Made by a program: the position numbers and the translations under genes
Notes under the pieces: model-generated
What the model was told of the DNA's origin: nothing
Database searches by the model: none
Seen by the model: the letters and a program-made list of their open reading frames with translations, nothing else
From: Bos javanicus
Taxonomy: Eukaryota > Chordata > Mammalia > Artiodactyla > Bovidae
Direction: 5' to 3'
DNA length: 64,000 bases
Assembly (NCBI RefSeq): GCF_032452875.1
Contig: NC_083868.1
Coordinates: 98,390,537-98,454,536 of the forward strand
In this document: piece after piece, positions 1 to 11,576 of the stretch
Layout: the number at the start of each line of letters is the position of its first letter
Position numbering within the stretch: the stretch's first letter is position 1

Positions 1-296
1 CTTGATAGAGTTTGAAGTAAACTTGATCCAAATTTGACAATTCAAATATTTCAATGATCAGTTTTTATTGTGACAGTATTGTTTATAGTGCTAAATGTTT
101 GGTTGCATGTCTTGCAACTGAAATTCATCTCAGCTCTTTTATGATGTCTAGAAACAAAAATCATAGGTTCTTTCATTTGCACACTTGAAAGAGAACATGG
201 AAAACGGAGGTAATCATACCCATAACTTAAGTACATAAATGACCTGGCTATTTCTTTCAAAAGTGTTTCTTCATCTGTGTTATCTGGATATTTGTT
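1..296. other. Unique AT-rich sequence
   Basis: I recognise no repeat family, RNA gene or splice-flanked open frame here. The open frames present are short and without recognisable motifs. Confidence 0.5.
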
Positions 297-455
297 TGTT
301 GTTGTTCAGTCGCTTAATGTGTCCGACTCTTTGCAACCCCATGGACTGCAGCAAGCCAAGCTTCCCTGTCTTTTGCTATCTCCCAGAGTTTGCTCAAACT
401 CATGTCTACTGAGTTGATGATGCCATTTCCTCATTCCTCTCTTACCATAGAGAGA
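297..455 (-). repeat. BovB LINE 3'-end fragment
   Basis: The + strand reads as the reverse complement of the BovB 3' end. It shows the sequence around 'cagtcgcttaatgtgtccg', then the 'ccatggactgcagca' block and the 'ctcaaactcatgtct' block in the usual order. The copy is about 160 bp, diverged and 5' truncated, with no coding capacity. Confidence 0.8.
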
Positions 456-507
456 GAGTGTCTGAATCAGAAACCAAAGAAGTTTCTAATACTTTGGTTA
501 AAGAATG

Positions 508-675
508 AGTGAGGGACTTCCCTGGTGGTCCAGTGGTTAAGAATCTGCCTTCCAATTCAGGAGACGCAAGTCTGATCCCTGGCTGGGGAACTAAGATCCC
601 ACATGCCACGGGGCATCAAAGTCCATGTGCCACAATGAAGAGCTAACACAGCCAATAAATAGATAAATAAATATT
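508..675 (+). repeat. CHR-2-type tRNA-Glu-derived SINE
   Basis: It starts with 'gggacttccctggtggtcca' and keeps A-box-like 'tggtccagtggttaag' and B-box-like 'gtctgatccctgg'. It continues through 'ctaagatcccacatgccac' into an A/T-rich tail with short AAAT repeats. That is the layout of the cetartiodactyl CHR SINEs rather than the Bov-tA layout. The internal pol III promoter is damaged. Confidence 0.85.
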
Positions 676-1920
676 TTGTAAATGGGTGGAAATGTTCTGA
701 TATCTGTGCTGTAATGTGTAGAACCTTTCACAGTCAGGAAATATTAATAAAGGATCCTTTACCTTGATTCTCATTAGCTAAAATTTGAGGAACAGAATGA
801 ATAGACCATTTCAGAAAGAGTGTTTGCATGCTGAATTCTTGATTCCCTTGTCTTGGCGAAGCTAAAAGTCACCAGACACTGATAGCCTGTTCCACTATTC
901 TCTAGTATTCTTTTCTTTTCACTATTTAACTATGCTAGTCAAATGAGTTTCCATGGCCCAGTCCTCAAAAAGTTGTGCAGGGCATGATGGCTTGTTTTGC
1001 TTGGCAAAATTCTCTAGAATGTGATTCATTGTCTGCAGGTGATTCATGGTTAGGAAATTAATTCTGAACCTGCCAGTGATTGCGGTTGATTAAAGTCCAG
1101 AAGTCCCTGCCGTCTATTCACTAGCACTCTTTGTCAACTGAAATATTTCTATAATAAAAAAGAGCCGAAAGTAGATGTGCTTGATGCATGTAATTTACAT
1201 GCATGTTTGCATCTTTTGAAAGAGCTACTCAAGACTACAGAATTTTAACACTTGGCATGAAAATCACTCTTAAAGTGTCTGACTGAATGAATCACATTTT
1301 ACAAATAAATATCTGTCAAAGGTGCAATTACTTCAGATCCAGTCATTAAGCAGTAAAATAAAGCAGTAAATAGGATACATCTGCTGCAAAGTGCTATAGA
1401 AATGTGAGTTTCCTTCTCAAGTTACTTGTCTTTTAATATTTTGGCCTAATTGGTGGAATGATTCACTAGAAACATCAACCATTCAATCTAATCATTGTAT
1501 CCAAAATAGAGGGAAAAAAGGTTTCTTATACTAGTCAATAGGACAAGGGGAAAAAAAAAAGAAAACTCACTTACCCAAGAAAACAATGTGAAAAACAGGA
1601 ATGGGACATAAAGCATTGCTTTTATGTGCATGAAGGATCATACATCCTTTGAAAAGCAGTAACAGCATCTCAAGGTGTTATCTAGTTTCTGACATTACAA
1701 AACACCTAGTTGTGCCCATGCACATAAAAGTAAGTTTAAATTTCAGTTTGTGAAGCAACTGAAATTCTTTGTGTGTTTTTTTTTCTTAAATAAAGTAAAT
1801 AAACAAAGGTGATATTAGTGTCACAATTTCTCTATCACTTTAAGTTGATCAGTTGTAGAGTATACATTAATAGGAAGGCCAGGCAACACATTAGGTAATT
1901 ATCATCCACAGATATATAGA
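676..1920. other. Unique AT-rich sequence without recognised genes
   Basis: No recognisable repeat, RNA gene or open frame with splice sites. It includes an A run near 1551-1561 and scattered AT-rich tracts. Confidence 0.5.
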
Positions 1921-3272
1921 TCAGTTCAGCTGCTCAATCATGTCTGACTCTTTCTGATCCCATGGAGTGCAGCACACCAGGCTTCCCAGTCCATCACCAA
2001 CTCCCGGAGCTTACTCAAACTCATGTCGATGATGCCATCCAACCATCTCATCCTCTGTCATTCCCTTCTCCTCCCACCTTCAATCTTTCCCAGAATCAGG
2101 GTCTTTCCAAATAAGTCAGTTCTTTATATCAGGTAGCCAAAGTATTGGAATTTCAGCTTTAGCATCAGTCCTTCCAATGAATATTCAGGACTGATTTCCT
2201 TTAGGATGGACTGGGTGGATCTCCTTGCAGTCCAAGGGACTCGCAAGAGTCTTCTTCAGCACCACAGTTCAAAAACAGTAATTCTTCAGCGCTCAGCTTT
2301 CTTTATAGTCCGACTCTCACATCCATACATGACTACTGGAAAAACCATAGCTTTGACTAGACGGACCTTTGTTGGCCAAATAATGTCTCTGCTTTTTAAT
2401 ATGCTGTCTAGGTTGGTCATAACTTTTCTTTCAAGGAGTAAGTGTCTTTCAATTTCATGGCTGCTGTCACCATCTGCAGTGATTTTGGAACCGCCCAAAA
2501 TAAAGTCTCTCATTGTTTCCACTGTTTCCCGATCTGTTTGTGATGAAGTGATGGGACCAGATGCCATGATCTTAGTTTTTTGAAGTTTTTTGAAAAAGTT
2601 GAGTTTTAAGCCAACTTTTTCACTCTGCTCTTTCACTTTCATCAAGAGGCTCTTTAGTTCTTCTTCACTTAATGGTAACCCACTCCAGTATTCTTGCCTG
2701 GAGAATCTCATGGATGGAGGAGCCTGCTGGGCTACAGTCTACCGGGTCGCAAAGAGTCGGACACGACTGAGCAACTTCACTTCACTTCACTTCACTTTCT
2801 GCCATAAGGGTGATGTTATCTGCATATCTGAAGTTATTGATATTTCTCCCAGTAATCTTGATTCCAGCTTGTGCTTATTCCAGTCCAGCATTTCTCATGA
2901 TGTACTCTGCATATAAGTTAAATAATCTGGGTGACAATACACAGCCTTGAAGTACTCTTTTCCCGATTTGGAACCAGTCTGTTTTTCCATGTCTGGTTCT
3001 AACTGTTGCTTCTTGACCTGCATACAGATTTCTCAGGAGGCAGGTCAGGTGGTCTGGTATTTTCATCTCTTTCAGAATTTCCCACAGTTTATTGTGATCC
3101 ACACAGTTAAAAGCTTTGGCATAGTCAAAAAGCAGAAGTAGACGTTTTTCTGGAACTCTTTTGCTTTTTTGATGATCCAATGGATGTTGGCAGTTTGATC
3201 TCTGGTTCCTCTGCCTTTTTTAAATCCAGCTTGAACATCTGGAAGTTCATGGTTCACATACTGTTAAAGACT
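1921..3272 (-). repeat. BovB LINE, 5'-truncated antisense copy (split by a SINE)
   Basis: This is the 3' part of an RTE-class BovB LINE in reverse orientation. The left end at 'gatcagttcagctgctcaatc' is the element 3' end. Minus-strand open frames at 2286-2711, 2875-3180 and 3072-3257 correspond to the end of the reverse transcriptase domain and the region after it. They are in different frames and carry stops, so the copy is dead. The region encoding the YADD catalytic motif lies beside a Bov-A insertion at 2671-2797. The element ends at about 3270, where the sequence stops matching BovB. I saw no clear target duplication around the whole element. Confidence 0.9.
2671..2797 (+). repeat. Bov-A SINE body inserted in BovB
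   Basis: The segment runs from 'aatggtaacccactccagta' to 'cacgactgagcaac' and then a (CACTT)n-like tail. That is the non-tRNA half of Bov-tA/Bov-A2 in sense orientation. BovB sequence resumes at about 2791 ('ttcactttctgccataag'), so 'cttcactt' is present on both sides as the probable target duplication. The tRNA head is missing. Confidence 0.85.
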
Positions 3273-3880
3273 GTTCATATCATGACATATGGATAGACAT
3301 AACAAAATACTAAGTCTTCTTTTTCCAGTTGGCTTCCCTTCTATATGAGTAACTATAAAAAGGACAACAAGAAGTAGGAAATATGTGAAAATTCAGTTTG
3401 GTAAAATATTTAAAATAAGTTTTTGTTAGGATTTGATTATAAAAAGTACATTTTGTTGTTGAAACTTTAGAAAAAACAGAAGAAATTAAAAATCACATAA
3501 TCCTTTCTTTCCGGTAACTAATGTTGGTGCCAAGATATTTTGTGATTTTTGTACATTCTTGTACAATGTACAAGAATATGTACATTGCATATTCTTAAGC
3601 CTGGACTTAAAGAGGCTTCCTTTGTTTCTGTTTTCTCCCTTTACCTCTGTCACACCATAAAGAGAACATGCTCAGACTAGTACATTGTTCCAAGGAGGAT
3701 TAAAAACGTGGAATGGAGCTGTTCCAGTCAATCCACACACAAATTGTGATGTTCAAATGCGTGAGTGATAATACATGATGGTTGTTTGGGTGATTTGTTA
3801 TTCAGCAATGGCTAAGAGATGCAGTGTGCATATATATGTGTATATGAGTATATACAGGTATGGATATGTGTACAGAGCAG
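3273..3880. other. Unique AT-rich sequence with a short palindrome
   Basis: No recognised repeat or gene. A perfect 10-bp inverted repeat with a 3-nt spacer lies at 3555-3577 (see findings). Confidence 0.5.
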
Positions 3881-4080
3881 TGTTGTGGCTCAGTTGTGTC
3901 TCTTTGTGACCCCCATGGACTGTACCTTGCCAGGCTTCTCTGTCTATGGCATTCTCCAGGCAAGAATACTGGAGTGGGTAGCCATTCCCTTCTCTGGGGG
4001 ACCTTCCTGACCCAGGAATCAAACCCACATCTCCCACATTGCAGGTAAATTCTTTACCATCTGAGCCACCAGGGAAGTAA
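3881..4080 (-). repeat. Bov-tA SINE, antisense
   Basis: Read on the minus strand, it begins with the tRNA-Glu-like head ('cttccctggtggctcagatg' on that strand). It continues through the 'ggagaagggaatgg' junction into the Bov-A body and ends in 'cacaactgagcc'. Full-length, about 200 bp, moderately diverged. Open frames called in this block are SINE sequence, not genes. Confidence 0.9.
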
Positions 4081-4082
4081 TA

Positions 4083-4378
4083 TGTACACATATGTACATA
4101 TATTTAATAAAGTTTAAGGCATACTGTCTTCTATATTTTTATTAAAATACATTCATTGAATGAATATAGAATAACCACAGTTATCTCAAATATAAATTAA
4201 TAATTATTTTCATTACTGTTAAGCATATGAGGTCTTTGAAAGCAGATACCCCTGGATGTCAGATACCAGGATCTGGCATCCAGTGATCTGTCAGCAGTAA
4301 GAACTAAACAAGTATGTACAGACTAAGTTAAAAATTTCAAGGACTCTGTTTTAATGATTGCAGTTTTTCCACTGTATG
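4083..4378. other. Unique AT-rich sequence
   Basis: Nothing recognised beyond AT-rich sequence. Confidence 0.45.
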
Positions 4379-4774
4379 TTGTTGTTGATCTGTCACAGTC
4401 ATGTCTGACTATTTGCGACTCCATGGACTGCAGCACGCCAGGCTTCCCTGTCCTTCACCATCTCCCAGAGCTTGTTCAAACTCATGGCCATTGAGTTAGT
4501 GATACTATCCAACCAGTTCATCCTGAATCATCCCCTTCTCCTCCCGCCTTCAATCTTTCCCAGCTTAGGGTCTTTTCCAATGAGTTGGCTCTTCACATCA
4601 GACGGCCAAAGTACTGGAGATTCAGCTTCAGCATCAGTCCCTCCAGTGAATATTCAGGACTGATTTCCTTTAGAATTGACTGGTTTGATCTCCTTGTAGT
4701 CCAAGGGCCTCTCAACAGTCTTCCCCAACACCACAATTCAAAAGCATCAATTCTTTGGTGCTCAGCCTTCTTTA
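4379..4774 (-). repeat. BovB LINE 3'-end fragment
   Basis: It shows the antisense BovB landmarks in order: 'atgtctgact', 'ccatggactgcagcac', 'caatctttcccagc', 'gccaaagtactgga', 'caaaagcatcaattcttt'. The copy is truncated at about 4774, exactly where a Bov-A SINE enters. After the SINE and its target duplication the sequence is no longer BovB, so the LINE was truncated close to this point. Confidence 0.88.
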
Positions 4775-4903
4775 GGAAATGGCAACCCACTCCAGTGTTC
4801 TTGCCTGGAGAATCCCAGGGACCAGGGGAGCCTGGTGGGCTGTGGTCTATGAGGTTGCACAGAGTTGGACACGACTGAAGCGACTTAGCCGCAGCAGCAG
4901 CAG
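4775..4903 (+). repeat. Bov-A monomer SINE with AGC tail
   Basis: The Bov-A body runs from 'ggaaatggcaacccactcca' to 'cacgactgaagcgac' and ends in a (AGC)n tail. It is flanked by a perfect 12-bp target duplication 'cagccttcttta' at 4763-4774 and 4904-4915, which proves insertion as a discrete unit. Confidence 0.93.
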
Positions 4904-4915
4904 CAGCCTTCTTTA

Positions 4916-6824
4916 TTAGGTTTTCTATTGTATATATGCATATATTGTGATATTTCTAACCAGTCCCCTATTTCTGTTTTCATTGAAATTCTTTTCTGGG
5001 CACACTTATGATTATTTCAGTAGGAAAAAATCTTAGAGGTAAAGTTTGGAGGCCAAAGTATATAGAAAGGACAGCTATTTAGATAAAATTCTTTTTTTAT
5101 CACTATCTTAACAATTACAATTTGGCAAAAGGCTTTGTTTTGTTTCTTTTTCTTCTAAGTTATTTGATTCATAATGGGCCTTTTCAGATTAAGGTGAAGA
5201 AAAACAGTGGTCTCAGATTGTGCCTGGTACAAGGGAAGGTTAGAAGTGGGTATAACCACTCCCTTTTCTCTTTTCGGCTACCATATTCTTTTCTTCTTTT
5301 TAGGCTTTCTTTCATGTCTGGTCAATAAAGGATTATTGAGGTTCTACTATGTGTGGGGTTCACCTTTCATCAATCTCTTCCCTACAGGCACTGCTCCTCC
5401 TCTTTCATTTCACACCCAAGAGAATGAATGTGTGGAATAAGAGTTCAGAGATGTTTAAAACCAGGTTGAAAATTTCAAAGATAGGACTAATCAAAGCAAG
5501 GAGAGTGGCAATCTTAGCTGCTTTGGGCAGACTTGTATTGTCTAGCTTGAGGGGATTTTTGTTGCCTTTCAGTTTGGACAGGTTTTAGAGCAGAGACCTG
5601 GAAGCTGACCGGAGAGGCAGAGACCTTACTGGCAGTAAGTGAGGGTGGGCACAGCACTGCAGAGGGCTTTACAACCACACCATTATACTGCGTGTAGCCT
5701 TTCAAATGAGCTCTAATTGTGTCTGAGCCTTTTCCTTCCTCATCTCTAGGGATCCTTGTACAATGCAGACTTAGTGGTGAATAGACAGTTTCTCATGGTA
5801 CCTGTTTAAAGTATAATAGACTTGTCAATCCATGGTAACGTTATTCCCACATTCTGCTCAGCACTATAGTTATTACAAAACCTAAAAGATGGTAGGCTGA
5901 CCCTTTTTTTCCCCCAGTACAGATACTAGATTTTAAGCATGCCCAGTCTGTTTTAATTGTATGTTTCTATAGCTAAAAAAAAAAACTTTTTGTTTTCTAA
6001 ACCACACCAATTTCTATTTTAATGCTGATATTATGTTCACTTCAGGGCTGTAGCTAAGGAAATATAATCAGAGAATTTAGTTCTACCTTGAAATGGGTAT
6101 ATGGTTAGTAAATGTCAGAAAAAAGAAGAGGGAGTGGGTTTCTTTCAGTTTCAAATAACTGTAATTTTGGCCCACTTCTGATATCAGTATTGTCTTGGAC
6201 TAATTTGGATATAACTCCCTTTAATAGAGTTGAAACATTTTCTCCAGGATCAGAATTTGATTCAGTACTTTGAATAAAAGCCGAAAGCATTTTGAACTCT
6301 GCCCCACCCTCAATACACACCCACAAAGGCCATGGCTTGTCATTCTTGTGTGAAGTTGTGCTTGTAAGCAGCCTATTTCAAACCAAAATTACAGTTGGAA
6401 GTACCATATTTCAGTAAAGATTTTCCCATTTATCCACAAACTTCAATTTAACAACAACAAAAAAAAGCCACTGGATTTTGAAACAAATTAGAAAGGGAAA
6501 ATGAAAACTAATACTTTTTATTTATATTGGAAAGATCAGAGACATGATTCAGAGCCTACTCTTCTCCCCTCCACCACCCAAAAGACCAGATTTATACATA
6601 TATTCAAAATGATATGAATAATTGGGCAATTATTCAGATATTTGGCCTGAAATATTCAGACATACTACATAAAATTATTTGGGTACTTTTGAGCGTGAAT
6701 TATTGAGGTAATTGGACCAATTCACTATTTCACTTTGCCTCTGTAAGTATAGTGGTACCTTAATTATAGTCTAATTTACAGAGTTTCTGTTCCTCCACAG
6801 ACACTTTAAGAATACTGAATTTCA
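4916..6824. other. Unique sequence, no recognised gene
   Basis: Nearly 2 kb without a recognised young repeat. Open frames of 60-80 codons at 5122-5588 and 6105-6326 overlap in different frames, lack clear splice context and resemble no family known to me. A faint MIR-like piece may lie near 5330. Confidence 0.45.
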
Positions 6825-6985
6825 AATAAGGAGACCTGAACTTGATTCCCTTTCATTCTTCTTAACCCTGTAACCTTGGACAAGCCACTCTTCTTTGGGG
6901 GGTCTGTTTCTTGAACTAGAACAAGACTATGATGTGTACCCTACACATTTCATGAAATTGAGTGAAGTTAAACAGCATAACAGGA
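6825..6985 (+). repeat. MIR-type ancient SINE (probable)
   Basis: The order 'gacctgaacttgattccc', 'ccttggacaagccactc', 'gtctgtttcttgaac' and then 'aatgatgtgtaccctac'-like sequence follows the core of the mammalian MIR SINE. Heavily diverged, as expected for its age. Confidence 0.6.
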
Positions 6986-6994
6986 AGAGTTACC

Positions 6995-7155
6995 TTTTAT
7001 TGGTCATACATGAGTTCATTTAATTTTCACAATAATCGCAACCATGTAGAAGAATTGATGTTTAAAAATATTAAGACCATTGCCAAAATCAAATAGCTAG
7101 AATTGCCCTGAGAGCCCAGACTCAAACCCCCCAGACTTGGATTCTAATGTACATG
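6995..7155 (+). repeat. MIR-type ancient SINE 3' half (probable)
   Basis: 'atttaattttcacaataatc' followed by 'gagcccagactcaaac' and 'cttggattctaatg' matches the 3' half of MIR. It is strongly diverged. Confidence 0.55.
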
Positions 7156-8988
7156 TTATATGGTCCCTTTAGTGAGACAAACTCCTGCACATACATAAAA
7201 GATTATTTTTCATGATTCCAGTAAGTGCAGTGAACCAGGTAAACTGCAATGAGTTGAACAAACTTCCATATTGGTGGGTGTTTAATAAAATGTATGAATT
7301 TTTCACTTTTTTTCAGTCAGAATTCTAGGACACTTGAACAAATGGCTCTTAACAGTGTCACTACTGGGGCTGTAGCCATATGTTCATGAAGGACATGTGA
7401 AACCTGTTAGCTTTGGCACCATCATCAATAATAACTTTGCCATTTCCCTCAGCTTGGGAACCAATCCCTGGGGTTGGATTTGCTAACACCAGCATGAGGT
7501 CCCTTATCTAATCAGAGCTAGACCTATCCATATTGCAGGGCATTTGACAAGGAATGATGTAATGGTCTTAGTTGAAAATGAGATATGCATTTGACATTTG
7601 AATATCACACAGCAATATGATTGTCAACTGAATTGCCTTAGTTTAAAATAGGGTAATGGTTTTACTCTAGAGCTTTATTCCCTGGTCCCATATTACTTAC
7701 CTATGCACATGTATATACGTGTTGATGTACTTATATACTCACATATCTTTGAAATAATAATAATATATGCCTGTGAAAACAACCAGGTTGTGTCTGCTTT
7801 AAACATGGAGATGTCACTATTTTTCCACACTCAAAAATTTCCCACATACTGATGAAAAAGTAAGAAATCTTCCTGCTTAGATTCCAGTGGTGAGAATTTC
7901 CCCATATGTTCACCATCTCTTTATCCTTTAGATATTTTGAAGGTAACAAAACTGTACATTCCATCCTCAGTAAATTTCCATCAAACTTTCTTATCACAGA
8001 TAAGGATTTTAGGTTAATTAACCAGAATCTTACACCAAATGTTTGCAGAGTAGGCTAATTACCATTTGCATAGCTTAAAAAGAAGGAGTATTTGAAATGA
8101 ATAAAGGGAAAATTTACCTTTCTAGAAATAATAGATAAGGTATAATATATAGCATAACTCCATGAGACATAGAAATGCTACATGTAGGCTAATTTTACAT
8201 TAAACTATCGCTAGAAAAACTGCAAACAGAGGTCAGTCTTTGACATATCTAAAAATACAACCATGTGGATCAAATTTTCCAGTCACAGCTTCATCTCTGT
8301 TGATTTTCTTTCATTTGCAAAGGTTTAGCTGTTTCTGCAGAGGAACTGATTAGACTGTCCACTTTAGTGCTGAGCAATGTATTTCTGAAAATGAGCTTCA
8401 GCCTACAACAATGCAGTCTATTTGCTGTGTGTTTTTTTTTTAATCTGTCCAAGACCAGCTTTTAGCCCTTACATTTCAAATTTGACAATTTGCCTTCGGC
8501 ATAAACTCTTTCTTCGTGGCAGCTCCTTGAATTTTCACATTAACGGTTTTCCAGTTGAGAACTGTATCTATATAGCCATGTCATTGGAACATACACTTTT
8601 AAACCTCTCCTAATGATTAACATACATTTCTATGTACTGCTCTCACCAAGTTTTGACTTCGATCTTAGTATAAGAGAATAATAACCACATTCACCTCAAC
8701 TTATAAACTAATGCTTCAGAACAATTGAGCTAGAAGAGGAAACAATCCTTGGAATATTTTTACAAAATTGTCATTTTAACAAGGACTCTGTTTTTCCCTA
8801 GGACCTCAATCACATCTGAAAGGATTTTGTTTTCTAGGCCACCTGATCGGTTTAGCAACTTAATGCTGTTATTGCTAAGACATTATTGTCAAAAGGCTTT
8901 GACTAAAAGATGTTTTGTTCTATATCATTAAACAATGAAGTGTCCCAAGTAACTACATTTTCTAGATAATTGAAGTTTATTCCATCAA
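7156..8988. other. Unique AT-rich sequence
   Basis: No recognised repeat, RNA or gene. Several 60-90 codon open frames on both strands (for example 7731-7997 -, 8422-8613 +) show no recognisable domain. Confidence 0.45.
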
Positions 8989-9190
8989 GTATTGTTGTTT
9001 GCTAAGACTATTTTGTGATCTGATGAACTGTAACTTGCCAGGCTCCTCATTCCATGGGATTTTTCCTGGCAAGAATCCTGAAGTAGGTTACCATTTTCTT
9101 CTCCAAGGGTTCTGCCCGACCCAGAGATGGAACTTGCATCTCCTGCATTGGCAAGTGGATTCTTTACCACTGAGCCACCAGGGAAGCCCC
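8989..9190 (-). repeat. Bov-tA SINE, antisense
   Basis: On the minus strand the unit begins 'ggggcttccctggtggctca' and runs through the tRNA-like head and Bov-A body. The A-box region and the 'accagggaagccc' end on + are clear. Diverged full-length copy. Confidence 0.9.
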
Positions 9191-9285
9191 ATTTCTTTAA
9201 GAATCTAAAATTTTATGTTTAAAATTTGTTCATGATTTAGTAGAATTTTCCTTAAAAGTATTTAATTAACCTGAAGGTCAGATAT

Positions 9286-9489
9286 AAGTGAAAAGTGAAG
9301 TTACTCAGTCGTGTCCAACTCTTTGTGACCCCATGGACTGTAGCCTACCAGACTCCTCTGTCCATGGGATTTTCCAGGCAATAGTACTGGAGCAGATTGT
9401 CATTTCCTTCTCCAGAGGATCTTCCCGACCCAGGGATCGAACCCGGGTCTCCCACATTGTAGACAGATGCTTTACCATCTGAGCCACCA
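9286..9489 (-). repeat. Bov-tA SINE, antisense
   Basis: The + strand runs from 'agtgaaaagtgaagttactc' through 'ccatggactgtagcctacc' and 'cagggatcgaacccgggtct' to 'catctgagccacca'. The B box ('gggttcgatccc' on minus) is well preserved, suggesting a younger copy. It ends about 25 bp before a BovB copy. Confidence 0.93.
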
Positions 9490-9513
9490 ATAGATGCTAA
9501 TTTGGTGTCTCCC

Positions 9514-10593
9514 ATTTGACTGTGTGGATCACAATAAATTGTGGAAAATTCTGAAAGAGATGGGAATATCAGACCACCTGACCTGCCTCTTGAGAAACCT
9601 GTATGCAGGTCAGGAAAGAACAGTTAGAACTGGACATGGAACAATAGACTGGTTCCAAATAGGAAAAGGAGTACGTCAAGGCTGTATATTGTCACCCTGT
9701 TTATTTAACTTATAAGCAGAGTACATCATGAGAAACGCTGGGCTGGAAGAAGCACAAGCTAGAATCAAGATTGCCGGGAGAAATATCAATAACCTCAGAT
9801 ATGCAGATGACACCACTCTTATGGCAGAAAGTGAAGAGGAACTAAAAGCCTCTTGATGAAAGTGAAAGAGGACAGTGAAAAAGTTGGCTTAAAGCTCAAC
9901 ATTCAGAAAACGAAGATCATGGCATCTGGTCCCATCACTTCAGGGGAAATAGATGGGAAACAGCGGAAACAGTGTCAGACTTTATTTTGGGGGGCTCCAA
10001 AATCACTACAGATGGTGACTGCAACCATGAAATGAAAAGACGCTGACTCCTTGGAAGGAAAGTTATGACCAACCTAGATAGCATATTCAAAAGCAGAGAC
10101 ATTACTTTGCCCACAAAGGTCTGTCTAGTCAAGGCTATGGTTTTTCCAGTGGTCATGTATGGATGTGAGAGTTGGACTGTGAAGAAAGCTGAGCACCGAA
10201 GAATTGATGCTTTTGAAGTGTGGTGTTGGAGAAGACTCTTGAGAGTCCCTTGGACTGCAAGGAAATCCAACCAGTCCATTCTAAAGGAGACCAGTCCTGG
10301 GTGTTCTTTGGAAGGAATGATGCTGAAGCTGAAACTCCAATACTTTGGTCACCTCATGCGAAGAGTTGACTCATTGGAAAAGACTCTGATGCTGGGAGGG
10401 ATTGGGGGCAGGAGGAGAAGGGGACGACAGAGGATGAGATGGCTGGATGGCATCACTGACTCGATGGACATGAGTCTGAGTGAACTCTGGGAGTTGGTGA
10501 TGGACAGGGAGGCCTGGCGTGCTGCGATTCATGGGGTCTCAAAGAGTCAGACACGACTGAGTGACTGAACTGAACTGAACTGAACTGAACTGA
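9514..10593 (+). repeat. BovB LINE, 5'-truncated sense copy
   Basis: About 1.08 kb of the BovB 3' region. The reverse transcriptase block downstream of 'GVRQGCILSPCLFNL' is visible, then a premature TAA at 9713-9715 where other copies in this window have a Tyr codon. Frame breaks follow near 9847 and 9957, and another stop lies near 10043. A longer frame at 10065-10568 covers the C-terminal region. The element ends in a (CTGAA)n tail. The flanks 'tggtgtctccc' (9503-9513) and 'tggtgtttccc' (10594-10604) form an 11-bp target duplication with one mismatch, so this is an intact insertion event. Not a host gene. Confidence 0.95.
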
Positions 10594-10632
10594 TGGTGTT
10601 TCCCTGGCTTATGATTTCTTTGCCTATAGGGC

Positions 10633-10945
10633 TAATTCTCTGGTAACCCAGCTGGTAGAGAATCTGCCTGCAATGCAGGAGACCCCAGTTCAATTCTTGG
10701 GTCAGGAAGATCCACTGCAAAAGGGATAGGCTACCCACTCCAGTATTCTTGGGCTTCCCTGGTGGCTCAGCTAGTAAAGAATCCACCTGCAATGTGGGAG
10801 ACCTGGGTTTGATCCCTGGGTTGGGAAGATCCCCTGGAGAAGGGAATGGCTACCCACTCCAGTGTTCTGGTCTGGAGAATTCAAGTCCACAGGGTCTCAA
10901 AGTGTCAGACAGGACTGAGTGCCTTTCACTTTCACTTTTAGGACT
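10633..10945 (+). repeat. Bov-tA3-type SINE with two tRNA heads
   Basis: Two tRNA-Glu-like heads lie in tandem ('tggtaacccagctggtagag' and 'ggcttccctggtggctcagc'), joined by 'ctacccactccagtattctt'. They are followed by one Bov-A body and a (CACTTT)n tail. This dimeric-head layout distinguishes it from the ordinary Bov-tA copies nearby. Confidence 0.9.
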
Positions 10946-11576
10946 AATGACCCTAATATTGAGGTTAGTCCCACAGGGACCATTTTGATTTACTTAAACT
11001 CTTTCTCATGGACAGAGCTGATTGACTCATTGTTAGACAGCTGAGCTAAACAGAGTAATAGGGTGTTTATCCATAATTTTCAAATGAAGCTAAGTGATAT
11101 TCCCTGGAATTTAAGTGATCAGAGCTCCAGGAAGTAATGCCAGAGTACTACCAGAAGCCGTTGTCCACAATATGGAGAAGCCGTCTACAGTAAGAGGATG
11201 ACACTGGGAAGGATGAAGTGAATAGAAAGACAAACGATGCAAAGAGGGGCTCCTGGGGAAGACTGATAGCTTGGTTCACTTATCTCTGAAGCATAGTTGT
11301 ACCTTTGTTCTTCCTGAGGTGAGAAAGTTAGCCTTCCAATACATTTTCCTTATTGTGTAACCTGGTTCCATTTGAATTTCTGGCACTTGAAACCAAACAT
11401 CCTGATCACACCATCACATATTTGTGTTGTCTTCAGCTGATTCAGGCAAACTTCTGAACTTGATCATAGAATAGATCAGGTGATTTTTATGCAAACCTCA
11501 GTCAATGCAGTTTTATGAAGCCAAGGAACATTTTACCAAAAATGTTTCTTTAAAAGTGGCAATGGCATTGATCTTC
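10946..11576. other. Unique sequence
   Basis: No recognised repeat or gene. Base composition is slightly more balanced than neighbouring AT-rich DNA. Confidence 0.4.

Noticed and set aside
9286..9489. tRNA-Glu gene suggested by A-box and B-box-like sequence
   Set aside because: The tRNA-like part is the head of a Bov-tA SINE. It lacks a foldable acceptor stem and is followed by the Bov-A body. The same applies to all other Bov-tA and CHR copies.
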